A stretch of 64,000 nt of DNA from Chrysomallon squamiferum (GCA_012295275.1 CM022666.1:8706923-8770922), one strand, 5' to 3'. Counted from the first letter of the stretch, positions 1 through 11,500 are shown. A program made the numbers and translations. Notes: a model not told the origin generated them from the letters alone.

Positions 1-960
1 AACCTGAATAAAATAAACGTACAGACAGTAAGAAAGAAACGATTAATCTCTCAGTCTTTCTGCTTGACTGTCGTTCCCAAATAACGTCTGTATTTCTGTC
101 CGTCAGGACGTGTGTGTATCTGTCATTTCTACATGGATTATTTATTTCTGTTAATCGGCTACTACTTCTGTTGCTACTAATATTACTTCTTCTACTTCTA
201 CTAAACTACTACTACCACAACTAGTACTACCGATAATAATAATAATAATAGCAACAAGTACAGAATAAATAAATAAATAACAATGATCAACTTGTTGATG
301 ATAATAATGATATTAACATTAAATACAAAATCAAGATAAAACAAGACCCATAACAAATAAACAAACCGCTTTCAGAAATCAGAAGAACTGGAATTTTCTG
401 CTGAGATCGCTTCACTGAAATACAACGACAGAATTTTGTTCCTTTAAGAATTACAGTGCCGAGAATGGGCCCCCGAGGGCAGATATGCTCAATAAAACAA
501 AGCCCTATTAATTCCACTGATCATGGTGTGGACATTTTGTTAATTTGGGCCAATTTAGGTTCGGCTTCTAACTGCCAACGACGCAAACTGATGGAATCGA
601 CAAGTTGTTTGGCGCGAGGAAGAGCGTGCAGCGCGCGAAATCCCGCGAGTCGAATAAAAATCGACAACGCTGAGAGAGAGATAACGTTTGCTAGGGGAAG
701 CCTCGCCAATTAACTGAAACTTAGACACTGGATCAGATTTCATCTCATCATGTTCATTTTGCTCATAATTGAAAACTACGTGCCCCCCCACCCGTCCGCC
801 CTCCCCTCCGGTGCTGTCGATTGCTCTGAGGGTCTGCGCCGGCCCATTCCGCATGTAAAACAGACAGACGTAATTGCAGACGTAATCCCAGAAGACAGGA
901 AAAGAAAAATTAACAAGAATCAGAACAAATTAGTAAACATGTAGACTTTGTTTGATATAT
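1..960. other. AT-rich start with a unique CpG-bearing island (about 430-905)
   Basis: 1-430 is AT-rich with short AAT and AAATA runs (233-285). The island at 430-905 is unique, with CpG clusters (GGCGCGAGG, GCGCGCG near 612-640), a SOX-type ACAAAG at 497-502 beside ATTAATT, and two copies of CAGACGTAAT near 867-887. No open frame here has an ATG start and a recognisable domain. A cis-regulatory element is the likeliest content. Confidence 0.4.
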
Positions 961-1480
961 ACAGTGAAGGGAAGACAAGAAAGAAGAAGAAGATATATAT
1001 ATATATATAAATATGGACTGAAACAGAAACACGCACATAAACACGCATATACACACAACACGTACACATATACAAAGAAATGACTGTGTGCATGGACAGA
1101 TGGACATATATATGGATAGATAGATGGATGATAGATTTTACTAACTAGAATAATTAAATCGAAAACAACAACAACATTATCGGAACTACTATTATCACCA
1201 CCATCACCACCACTACTACCACTACAACTACAGCAACAATTATTTTTACTATCGGAAGACGTAATTAAAACATTTTTCAAATTTAATTTTTAACTCTTTT
1301 TGTTAAACCATTTAATTTAAAAATCAATAAGCATTTCTGTTTTCACTTTTTATTAAAATTCTTCTTCTTTTTTTTCTGTTGCCTGTTGTTTTCATTATGT
1401 TCTACATCATTTCTTTTTATTTCTTGTAAAAAAAAAATTAATATTTTATTATTATTTATTATTCTTGCAATAATATGAAT
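960..1480. other. Purine/TA/CA-rich spacer with ACC-trinucleotide stretch
   Basis: Contains GAAGA repeats, a TATATA run at 992-1010, CA-rich strings (1030-1075) and a decayed ACC/ACT trinucleotide array (1185-1240), followed by T-rich sequence. No gene is seen. Confidence 0.6.
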
Positions 1481-1730
1481 TATGTTTTGCGTCTTGATCA
1501 CGCAAGATTCAGATTATCAAAAACTGTGTCGATCAAACAGCGGACAATAACTGATAATACGAGTACTTATTTTCAACAAAAGGTCGCTGTAATACATTGC
1601 AAATAACTGATCTATTTCTCTCGTTACAAACAATGCAATACAAGCGTTATATAACGCTACAGTTATTGCCAATAACATCTAATATCGTATTCAAATAGAG
1701 ATTTGTAATTACAGCATCATCTCATAGAAA
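1480..1730. promoter_or_regulatory. Candidate regulatory island with palindromes and SOX/POU-like sites
   Basis: Unique sequence holding a perfect 16-nt palindrome AGCGTTATATAACGCT (1643-1658), a 15-nt hairpin GTTATTGCCAATAAC next to it, ATTGCAAAT (1596-1604, octamer-like) and AACAATG (1629-1635, SOX-type) 25 bp apart. SOX plus POU pairing is the known logic of SoxB1 targets. Function is inferred. Confidence 0.3.
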
Positions 1731-1733
1731 ATA

Positions 1734-1734
<1 letters not shown>

Positions 1735-1785
<51 letters not shown>
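1735..1785. repeat. (ATT)n microsatellite
   Basis: About 17 pure ATT units, one of roughly twenty such arrays in the window. Confidence 0.97.
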
Positions 1786-2017
1786 TATTAATTAATTAAT
1801 TTTTGCGAAGATACATTCTCTGTCTGTCCATATAATTGCAATAAATATCATTTATACATAATATTATCATCATCATTATCATCATCATCGTCATCATCAT
1901 CATCATCAACATCATTATTAATGTGCAAATGAAATAAACGGTGAAGAAAGGTTTGATGTTGTCAGGACACAGATCGATCTAACCGCGGATCTCAGACACG
2001 TTCCATGCATACACCAA

Positions 2018-2204
2018 AATAAACAAATAAATAAATAAATAAATAAATAAATAAATAGACAAACAAACAAATAATAAATAATTCAACAAATGAATAAATA
2101 AACTTAGCCAAACATTATATCTATGTAAATAACTAGATAATTTAAATAAATAAATAAATTAAATTAAATTAAATTAAATTAAATTAAATTAATTAATAAA
2201 TTAA

Positions 2205-2251
<47 letters not shown>

Positions 2252-2252
2252 G
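2018..2252. repeat. (AAAT)n array with internal (AAATT)n
   Basis: AAAT tetramers (2022-2055 and 2205-2252) flank seven AAATT pentamers (2156-2190), so the array has switched unit length. Confidence 0.95.
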
Positions 2253-2677
2253 AAAGAAAGAAAGGAAAACACCATTCATCTAATCAAGGTAGCTATACAC
2301 ACAATGTAAAAAGCGACATCATATATAATTATTAATATAAATTTTCCTTTTTTTTCCTTTGCGTTTCACTAATAACCACGACTACTTTAAAGACGCAATA
2401 TTCAATATCTGTATTATTGTAGAAAAACAGAGAAGATTATTTAAGTCCGCAGACAGTAGATCTAATATTTAAATATTTAGATTGTATCTGTAATATTGCT
2501 TGCTACTCCTCCCATTGTTACAGGCTGATGGTTTGTATATTATTTACGGCCGAATCCTTATGTTTATGAGCAAAAGCTAACAGATACCATCTACATTATT
2601 AGAATTCTCGCTCTGTTTCTCTCGCTGTTTTTTCTCGTATTCCAGCTGTATCTCTCTCTGTGTGTATGTGTGTGTAT

Positions 2678-2757
2678 GTGTGTGTATATATGAATATATA
2701 TATGGTATATATATATATATATATATATACCGTATATATATTCATATATACACACAC
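2678..2757. repeat. Near-perfect 31-bp-arm inverted repeat (cruciform-prone)
   Basis: The arm at 2678-2708 pairs with 2727-2757 with one mismatch, around an 18-nt AT loop. It combines TG, TA and GAATA strings, so it is more than a self-complementary TA run. Confidence 0.9.
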
Positions 2758-2863
2758 GTTTGTATGTATGTATATATGTATGGATGTACATACATATATA
2801 TATATATATTCATTCATTCTTCCTTAACTTTATATTTCTTTATGTCGTCCCTTTCTTCCCTCC

Positions 2864-2865
<2 letters not shown>

Positions 2866-2949
<84 letters not shown>
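2866..2949. repeat. (CT)n microsatellite, 84 nt
   Basis: Pure CT dinucleotides, followed by degenerate CT and then CA-rich sequence to about 3065. All frames across it give spurious Ser/Leu or Arg/Glu polymers. Confidence 0.98.
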
Positions 2950-2952
<3 letters not shown>

Positions 2953-3289
2953 ATTTTTCATTTTTCTCTCTCCGACTGCCTATCTCTCTGTTACCTCTCT
3001 TTCTCACGCACACACACACACAGAAACACATGCACAGAAACACACACACACAGAAACACATACACATCATTCATCCATCCACTAATGTACCAATAAAAAC
3101 AAAGCTAGTGCGGGTGTTCGATATCTCTGTTACCATCCTAATTACTACTACAGTAAAAACTGATAGCTTAATGGACACTGGAAGTAAATTAACTGGAAAC
3201 AATCTGGTGACAGCGTGCTGATCGACCAACAGCTGTGTTCATTACACGACAGCGCAAAGTGTTTCATAGCATGACCATCATACTGCTTT

Positions 3290-3560
3290 CAAGTGGCCTA
3301 TAGGCAGACAGAGAAGGCCTATTGACAGTTAGATAATACCTATAGACAGAGAAAGCCTATAGACAGAAAAGGCCTGTAGACAGATTGACAAGGCTTAGAG
3401 GCAGAGAAAATACAGAAGGCCTACATATTCAAGGAACAGTGATGTAAAAAAGACACTGGTGAAAAAAAACATAGATTAAGAAGGCTTATAGGCAGATATG
3501 TATATAAATGAAAGGTTTATCGGCAGGTAAATACATAGGCAGAAGGTTCCATGACTAATT
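3290..3560. repeat. Degenerate GGCCTATAGACAGA minisatellite
   Basis: The phrase AAGGCCTATAGACAGA recurs about a dozen times with 16-25 nt spacing and increasing decay, with strongest copies at 3295-3420. It lies in otherwise unique sequence starting near 3100. Confidence 0.75.
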
Positions 3561-3599
3561 TAGGACAAAGGAATAGGTAGAAAAATAGACAATAGAATC

Positions 3600-3607
3600 A
3601 TTTACAG

Positions 3608-3643
<36 letters not shown>

Positions 3644-4430
3644 TATAAACACACACACACACATAAACAAACAATCGAGCAACAAAAGGTCAGTAAGTCC
3701 GACAAATACAATGACATCATCAACAACATCAATAATAAATAAGTAAATAAATAAATAAATAAAATAAAATAACATAAAATAAAATAAAACACAACCAAAT
3801 TTAATTTTAGGTGATAACATTTCACAAAAGCAGACAGAATTGTTTCAAAACTGGGCTAAATCGTGGAAGAAAAAAGAGAAAAGAAGTAATTAAATAAAAT
3901 AAATAATTAAATAAAATAAATAATTAACTCAACTGTTCTACCCGAGATAAATGGACAGCCGCATTTTAGTTTGAAAAATTTCGGGTGGAAACATTTTATT
4001 AACGGACAATCAAACTCATTTTACCCGATTAAAAAAAGAAATAAAGAAAAAGAAAAAAGAAGGAAAAATGCAGACCTAAGAAAAGACCATGAAGAAATGC
4101 AATGGAAAAATACCATGTTTAATGAAAACTAAAAATAATAATAATAATTTTTTGAATAACTTGTCAAGAAAATTATTAAGTACACGAAAAAACAACAACA
4201 ATACAGTGAACAGTGAAATGAAACGATCGGTGTACACATATAAATATTCTTTGACAGAATGTACAGGTGTTCGTATGTGTGTATATATTTATAATTGGGT
4301 TATGTATATGAATGTGTCTGTATATATGTATAGGTTTATGTTATTTTAGTTTATGCGTACGTGTGTATGCGTGGATATGTATGTATATACGTTGTATGTA
4401 TGTGTGTGTGAGTGTGTGTGTGTGTCTGTA
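3600..4430. other. TA/CA/AAAT-rich spacer
   Basis: (TA)15 at 3611-3640, CA run, AAATAAAT (3737-3790), repeated AAATAATT (3893-3928), A-rich stretches and TGTATA strings. Nothing gene-like is seen. Confidence 0.7.
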
Positions 4431-4478
4431 CGTATGTACGTATGTACGTATGTACGTATGTACGTATGTACGTATGTA
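4428..4478. repeat. (GTACGTAT)n octanucleotide array
   Basis: Six exact GTACGTAT units. Because GTAC and ACGT are self-complementary, each unit contains palindromic cores. Confidence 0.95.
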
Positions 4479-4553
4479 TCTATGTCTGTATGTACACTTG
4501 TTTTTCTGATTTGTAGGATACCTGCACACAGGCTACAGCTATCAAGTGCGAAA

Positions 4554-4554
<1 letters not shown>

Positions 4555-4584
<30 letters not shown>
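4555..4584. repeat. Poly(A) tract, 30 nt
   Basis: A homopolymer followed by A-rich sequence to 4720. No retrotransposon body can be recognised on either side. Confidence 0.95.
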
Positions 4585-4586
<2 letters not shown>

Positions 4587-4719
4587 ATGAAAAAAACGCC
4601 AACAATAACAACCACAACATTAACAACAATAAAAATAAAATAAAATAATAATATTAATAAATTTAAAAAATTAAAAAGAAAAAAAGAAAAACAACGCACA
4701 TATAAATGTCATAAAACTA

Positions 4720-5312
4720 CCGATATGAAAATTACACCAGGAATATATTTCTTTGACACAAAGAAGTAGAGTTTCGCTAGCACTCTGTTTTTTTCACGTT
4801 TGTGTCAAATGAGACGCGGGGCGGGGCAGGGACACATCACGTGACTCTCAGTCTCTCAGGACGAGGTTTTGTTGGGAAAGAAGGAGGGTTGGAGTGAGTA
4901 ATGATTATGTGCAAAGTACGTGTCAACACCTCCCAACAACAACAACAACAACAAATAAAACAAATAAAAATATATTAATAACAATCATGGTGGTCTTCCA
5001 ATACGTCCCCACCCCTCACGAAACCTGCTATGTATCTGAACAGGATATTCTGACACCCAGGAGCCGACATGGTTTTCGTGCTGGAGTGTCGTTAAACAGT
5101 CAATCATTGAACATTTTTTAAGAAAAAAGGACTTTATGGGTGTAGGAATTTTAAAAAATATATCTTGTTGGTAGAGGTCTTGTGATGGTGGTAAGACAGT
5201 AGCTCTGCTACGGAATGTAATTATAATAATGATCATGATTTTCTTAATGCTAAGGTTTTGTTAACGCTAGAGAGAAAGTGAGGGAGAACTAGATAGATAA
5301 ATAAATAGATAT
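4720..5312. other. Mixed spacer with short GC-rich patch
   Basis: 4800-4880 is GC-rich (GCGGGGCGGGGC near 4816) and includes a TCACGTGA palindrome (4837-4844). The remainder is AT-rich with a CAA run (4938-4955). No supported gene. Confidence 0.55.
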
Positions 5313-5650
5313 GACAGATAGATAGAGAGATAGACTGAGAGATGGGGATACTGGGAGAGACAGATAGATAGAGAGATAGACTGAGAGATGGGGATACTGG
5401 GAGAAACAGATAGATAGAGAGATAGACTGAGAGATGGGGATACTGGAAGAGACAGATAGATATAGAGATAGACTGAGAGATGGGGATACTGGGAGAGACA
5501 GATAGATAGAGAGATAGACTGAGAGATGGGGATACTGGGAGAGACAGATAGATATAGAGATAGACTGAGAGATGGGGATACTGGGAGAGACAGATAGATA
5601 TAGAGATAGACTGAGAGATGGGGATACTGGGAGAGACAGATAGATATAGA
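5313..5650. repeat. 46-bp minisatellite, seven regular copies
   Basis: The core CTGAGAGATGGGGATACTGG starts at 5335, 5381, 5427, 5473, 5519, 5565 and 5611, exactly 46 bp apart. A GATAGATAGAGA/GATAGATATAGA variant distinguishes copies. The flanking (GA)n suggests birth from GATA/GAGA slippage. The minus strand is open through all copies but encodes only Ser/Ile/Leu-rich repeats. Confidence 0.95.
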
Positions 5651-5735
5651 GAGAAAGAGAGAGACTCAGACGCAGATAAAGATACTCGGAGATATGGACA
5701 AGGAAGAATAAAAAGATAAAAGATAGAAAGACGAT

Positions 5736-6270
<535 letters not shown>

Positions 6271-6423
6271 CGGCAAAAACGCAGATTCCGTCTGCAGATC
6301 GTGAAGAACCATCCCAAAGCCGAACCAGCCCCTCTCCCCGGGATGCCTGAACGAAGAGTTTTCAACAACAATGCAGCTATTGTCATAAACCCAGTGGGTT
6401 ATTTTATAATGAACGGATTTTAA
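6271..6423 (+). other. Candidate 3'-terminal coding exon (50 codons plus stop)
   Basis: After TTTTTTTATTTTAG the frame from 6271 stays open for 50 codons and ends in TAA at 6421-6423. The predicted peptide is basic at its start (RQKRRFRLQIVKNHPK) and ends IVINPVGYFIMNGF. Base composition rises in GC compared with surroundings, as in coding DNA. A short resemblance to the NAAVVIN part of ribosomal protein uL14 was noticed but is too weak to name. It could equally be a conserved non-coding element. Confidence 0.25.
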
Positions 6424-7070
6424 ACGCTTATTTTTTTATTTTTTTTATTTTTTTAGTGCTGCAGGGGTACTGTGTTTTTTTTAAGACAAAAAAGTATGAA
6501 CAAAATGTCGCAAATTAATAGATTGTGGTCGTTATTTGGTTATCATGCTGATTTTGTTTTACGCTAACTCATACATTTAAATATGCATGAATAAGTAATA
6601 TTTTGTTATGTATATTAATGAGATGCAAAGTTTATATCACATTGGGCGTTTTATTTCTCTGTTCATATGTACATGTGTTTGTTTATTTGGATATTTGTGG
6701 GAGAGAGAGAAAACGAGATTATACATAAGAATGAGAGAGATGAGAGAAGAAAAAAGGACAGAGTGAGAGAAAGAGAGGGGAGCAAGAAGAAAACAGAGAT
6801 ACAGTGGAAGAAAGAAAGAGAGAGAGAAAGACGGATTGAAAGAAAGAAATGAATGATATAATGAACATACCCTTCCACCCCAAAACAAAGTTATCAAAGT
6901 TGGATACAGCCAGGTTATGAAGAATACTGAACTCAAATTCGACTTTTCGTACAGACATCTTTCAGTACTTAACTATCTCTGCATTTAAATAGTAATTTTT
7001 TTCTTTCTCTCAATCTATCTCTTTCTCGATACATTTGAAAGAACTTAAATTTCACCGATCATTTCCGAAA
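6424..7070. other. T-rich then GA-rich spacer
   Basis: Poly(T)-rich 6429-6480, AT-rich to 6690, then degenerate GAGA/GAAA (6700-6850) and moderately unique sequence. No gene seen. Confidence 0.6.
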
Positions 7071-7500
7071 GATATAGATACCTCTTGTATGACCTTTGAC
7101 CCAGACGGCACAATGGCCGGGGATGAGAGTCGTACTTGGAAAACCATTCATTTTTGTAATTCATCAAATCATAGAAAGCATGAGGTCATTTGAAGTCGAT
7201 CTCCATTGTCCGAGCGGAGACGGAAATCAGGGTTACGGGCCTTGGGGTGTAAATCTCTCGCACGAAAGGAGAGAAAATCACGCCGAAGTTTTTCAGAACT
7301 CTGTGCGATGAATGGAGTCACGAATAATAACTCGGGCGTTGTGAAATGAAATGTCCAGAGATCGGGGTTTATGTCGTAATATATTTCGCAGAGAAGAAAA
7401 GAAGAAGTGATAAATCAGAGGACGTGAGTGTGAACTTAATCCGTGAGTCCGTGAGTAACAGCTCTTCATCTCCTCCCGCCTCCATCGATGACGAACTGAT
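7070..7500. promoter_or_regulatory. Candidate regulatory island with DR1 nuclear-receptor site
   Basis: Unique sequence containing TGACCTTTGACCC (7090-7102), a perfect DR1 when read on the minus strand, SOX-type ACAATGG (7110-7116) and CCATTGT (7203-7209). An open frame of 71 codons across it starts at TTG and resembles nothing known, so I do not call a gene. Confidence 0.35.
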
Positions 7501-7559
7501 AGAAAAATAAAAACAAATAAACACTTTCAAGTCACCAGTTCGAACAATTTTCCTCTTTA

Positions 7560-8440
7560 GATTATTATTATTATTTTCTTCTTTTTTTTCACTTTCTTTC
7601 TTCCTTTTTATTTTTATTTTTCCTTTTTTACAAATTCCTTTAAATATATTTTGGTAACGAACCTTTTCAGATCACAGTTCAATTGGTACGTAATTTCTTT
7701 TTATTCATTTTTTTTCTCAATTTTTTACCCCCTTTTCTTTCTTTTTCTTTTTCTTTTTTCTTTTTTTTTTCCTTTTGAGCTTTTAAATTAAAATTTAAAT
7801 CGGATAAAAATTGACACCGATCAACATGTTCGTTTCTGTCATCCTGGGTTTTTTTTGGTTTTTTTTTTGTTTATTCGTTTGTTTGAAATTTTTTACATTA
7901 AAATTTAAATCACGTTTTGACTAAAACTGGTAGCTGTTAACTTGTATTACAAAAATAAAAAAGTAAATAACTGTTATTTATTTCTGTGTTTGTTCCTTCA
8001 TTTGAATATATTCGTTTATAGTTATTTTATTTATTCAGTTTTTTTTTTATTTACTGACATACTGACTTATCGATTATTTATTTAATTAATAAGTTTTCTT
8101 TTCTTTTGGGTTTTTAATATATTTATTTACATATTTATTCTCTTATTTTTATTTATTTATTGATACATTTATTTTCCTGTTTGCTTATTTGTTTGCTTAT
8201 TTATTTATTTATTTATTTATTATTTATTATTTATTTAGTTGTTTATTTGTTTATTTGTTTATTTATTTATTTATATATTTATTTATTGTTTATTTATTTA
8301 TTTATCTGCTTCGTTTTTAAACATGTTTATTTATGTTTATATCCATTTAATTATTTGTTTGTTTATTTATTTGTTAATTATCATTATTTTAAATTATATT
8401 TACTGTGTAGCTCGAATCTCGGTAGAAGCTTCTGCAGTGT
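7560..8440. repeat. T-rich / (TTTA)n low-complexity stretch
   Basis: Long T runs and TTTA/TTTG tetramers, densest at 8140-8390. Frames give Leu/Tyr/Phe polymers only. Confidence 0.9.
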
Positions 8441-8469
8441 TAACTAGCCAGAAATGACGTCATCCCGCG

Positions 8470-8800
8470 CGCTTTTCTCTTTCACACTAACATTCTATCA
8501 GACTAACGTATTAACTTACTAACCCACTAACATTTAACTAACACAATAAGATTAATACCAACACAGAAACATTATTAACACTAACATACTCACAGTCAAA
8601 CACCAAAAAACTAAGGCTTTATTACTAACATTTCAACCCGCTAACATACTAATGTTCTTACACATTAACATTATAACATTATGACACATTTACATAAGTT
8701 TTCATATTAAAACCACAACATACTGAAATACCAACAAACATAATATACGAGTACACTAATACTCTAACATAATAACACACTAACACGCTAACAGTCCTAA
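8470..8800. repeat. Degenerate CTAACA-type short tandem array
   Basis: ACTAACATT, ACTAACACAC and related strings recur dozens of times over 330 bp with irregular 8-12 nt spacing. It is not the TTAGGG/CCCTAA telomere repeat. A CRE (8455-8462) sits at its left edge. Confidence 0.7.
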
Positions 8801-8809
8801 AATGATAAT

Positions 8810-8937
8810 CACTTTATTTATCACTTTTGCTTCGTCATAAATAAACTATTTTCTTTGATGTTTAATTAACATGTTTTCTTTCATTAGCATTTTATTACAT
8901 CTCATTTCATTTATTTATTTATTTTAATTTTGTTTGT

Positions 8938-8982
<45 letters not shown>

Positions 8983-9060
8983 TATTATTTTATTTTTACA
9001 AAGACAGAGAAGAGAGAAGCGGGTGGGGTGGGGGGGTGCAGAGAGGTAAAAACAATCAGT
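8810..9060. repeat. (TTTA)n microsatellite region
   Basis: Pure TTTA at 8935-8979, followed by a short GA/GGGTGGGG patch. Confidence 0.9.
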
Positions 9061-9240
9061 TATTCAGTCGATACTGACATGTTTAACACATGGGACGTGT
9101 GGTGCGCATGCGTGGAACAGATACCTGGGCCATCATCAATCATTGCTACGTCAGTCAGCTTGGACGGATACATTTCGGTGGCAATGCTAACGTAATCTGA
9201 AACCGGTTTCACACCAAACTTTTTTTTCACCTTGAAATGT
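9060..9240. other. Short unique island
   Basis: About 180 bp of unique sequence with CpGs (GCGCATGCG near 9102). A minus-strand frame continues across it but its first codon is GTG, directly preceded by TAA, so a gene is not supported. It carries a CAG|GTATCT donor-like string near 9120. Confidence 0.35.
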
Positions 9241-9903
9241 TCTTTCTGTTTACCTTTTTTCTTTTCTTTTTTTGGCACTTACTTATTTATTTATTTACTT
9301 AAATTCCTTCCTTCTTTCTTTTCTATTTACTTACTTAAATTCTTATTGATTTATATTCCTTCTTTCTCTTATTTTCTCCTTCCTGCTCTCATTCTTTAAT
9401 ACTTTCTTTGTTTCATTTGTGTTTGTTTTTATCGGTTAAACCCAGTTATGTAGAACGACAGTTTTTCTCGGTGTGTCAGTATGAGTGTTTCCCGTTCTAA
9501 ACACTGCCTCACAACAGTTTTATCAACAATAACATCAACCACAAGAAGAAGAAGAAGAAGAAGAACGAGAAAGTTTGTGTGTTTGTGCGTGTATGTGAAA
9601 TTAAAAACATTTTTATTTGTTTCATTACTTATTTACTTACTTATCTTCGTTGTCATCAACATTACATCATTACTACAACCACTGCTGCAGCTATTATTGT
9701 AATCATTATCATCATTATCATTATATTACTACTACTACTAAGGGTGTTATTTGTCATATTTTGAACATTAAGAATCAAGATATTTTATGAATCTAAATCT
9801 TTAAATAATATGACTAACATCATAGTATCAAGATTTTTTATTTCTAATTCCAAAGAAAATGATTTTGCGAAGATAACGAAGGAAAAAAAAAAAAAAAAAA
9901 AAA

Positions 9904-9956
<53 letters not shown>

Positions 9957-10240
9957 AAGTAAATATCTAGAAATTATTATAACGACATCCTGTATGTATT
10001 TCTAAATGGAAAGAGTTTTAAAAAAGAAAAAAAAAGTTTAAATTAAAAGATTAACAAACCATACCCAAAAGTATTGAAAAGAGAAAAATGAAAACAATTT
10101 ATTAATAACCCCAAGAATAATTTGTCGTCAGTGGGTCGGAACCAACATGCTAATTTCACTGCAGCACGACAGAGGCGCCCCCTGGCGGTCTTTTCAGTTC
10201 GTCCGTGCGATTTCGTGTTTATTTTGCTATTTCACATTAA
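9240..10240. other. AT-rich spacer with poly(A)/(AAT)n
   Basis: T-rich start, decayed AAG run at 9543-9564, CAT/ATT strings, poly(A) 9883-9905 running into (AAT)n to 9953. 10120-10240 is a short unique patch with CpGs (AGGCGCCCCCTGGCGG near 10172, a CTCF-like core). Confidence 0.6.
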
Positions 10241-10402
10241 GAAACACTGGTGATGTGGAAATCACTTTCTCTGACTGTGACAGCGAGTCACAATAGCCGC
10301 CATTGTTCCTTTCTCTTACGCCTCGTTACAACATGCATCTTCTTGCCGAAACATGATTTAGCTCTTTCTGTTTGTCTGCCTGTCTTTGTATTTGTCTATC
10401 TG

Positions 10403-10403
<1 letters not shown>

Positions 10404-10494
<91 letters not shown>
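10404..10494. repeat. (CT)n microsatellite, 91 nt
   Basis: Pure CT; separated from the next array by 65 bp of CT-rich unique sequence. Confidence 0.98.
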
Positions 10495-10499
<5 letters not shown>

Positions 10500-10599
10500 T
10501 TCCTTTCTTCTCTCACTGAATTTTCTTTTATTCTTTTTACTCTCTCTATTATCTGTCTGCGTCTCTCTCTCTCTCTCTATCTATCTATCTCTCTCTTTC

Positions 10600-10717
<118 letters not shown>

Positions 10718-10976
10718 GTCTTTTCCACTTCAATCTCACACTTTCTCTTTCTGTCTGTTTTTTTATTTTTTATTATTACTCTGTTATTAAACAAAAAACA
10801 AAACAAAAATGTAAAAAAAAATCCAAAAACGTATATGACACATTAACAACAGTTAATATGGTAAAACTTCGTTGTTAATCGTGTAATAAATTCACTAATT
10901 TATTCATTCGATAAACAGCTAGTGTTTAATAATACATATCTGAGCATGTGCGTAAGTAATAACCGGTATATCTTAC

Positions 10977-11037
10977 CTTGGAGTGTTTTGATTTCATAAT
11001 CTCTGTGCGTTTGTTCCTATGCTTATTTTTTTGCCAT
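10977..11037 (-). other. Candidate internal exon (minus strand)
   Basis: On the minus strand an ATACATTTCAG acceptor is followed by 61 nt and then CCAAG|GTAAGA, a good donor. One frame is open and very basic (WQKNKHRNKRTEIMK...). It lies 4.7 kb downstream of the minus-strand TATA/first-exon candidate at 15.7-15.84 kb. Chance pairing of splice sites is quite possible. Confidence 0.18.
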
Positions 11038-11053
11038 CTGAAATGTATAATGA

Positions 11054-11055
11054 AT

Positions 11056-11102
<47 letters not shown>

Positions 11103-11104
11103 TA
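11054..11104. repeat. (TTTA)n microsatellite
   Basis: About 12 TTTA units. Confidence 0.96.
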
Positions 11105-11500
11105 TTTATTTGTTTATTTACGCAATAAAATGTTTAGAATATAGGAAATGTGGAGGCATACATTAGTATACATTTACATACATTAAAACACACATATACA
11201 TAAACATTTTTTATTTATTTATTTCTTAAATGATTTCGTATCATCAAAACCCTTAAAATAGTAATTTATAAATCTTCCTCTTCAGTGACCTCTGTCTGCT
11301 ATTTCCCGTTCTGGCTAAGTTGTCACAAGGGCGATAACTACAACAATTCAGCTGGACCAAAACCTGAGAGAAGGAGAAGGAGGTTGGGAGAAGGAGTTAA
11401 TAATAAGGACTGAAAAAAAAAAAAAAGGAAGAAGAAGAAGAAAAAGAAAATAACAAAACAGTAATTAAAGAATTCTAAACAAGGGGGGACAACTTCGTAG
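11105..11500. other. AT-rich spacer
   Basis: AT-rich sequence with a short unique part (11280-11390) and a GGAGAAGGAG purine stretch (11370-11440). No gene. Confidence 0.6.

Noticed and set aside
4555-4584. Poly(A) tail of a LINE or processed pseudogene
   Set aside because: No coding remnant, target-site duplication or element body next to the tract.
5313-5650. CRISPR-like array of regular repeats
   Set aside because: There are no unique spacers; the 46-bp copies are contiguous, as in a minisatellite, and the genome is eukaryotic.
8470-8800. Interstitial telomere repeat
   Set aside because: The unit is CTAACA-like, not CCCTAA/TTAGGG, and is irregular.
9060-9278. 72-codon minus-strand frame starting PKKEKKKGKQ, reminiscent of small basic ribosome-biogenesis proteins
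   Set aside because: First codon is GTG directly preceded by an in-frame TAA, there is no acceptor upstream, and the basic start comes from an A-rich run.
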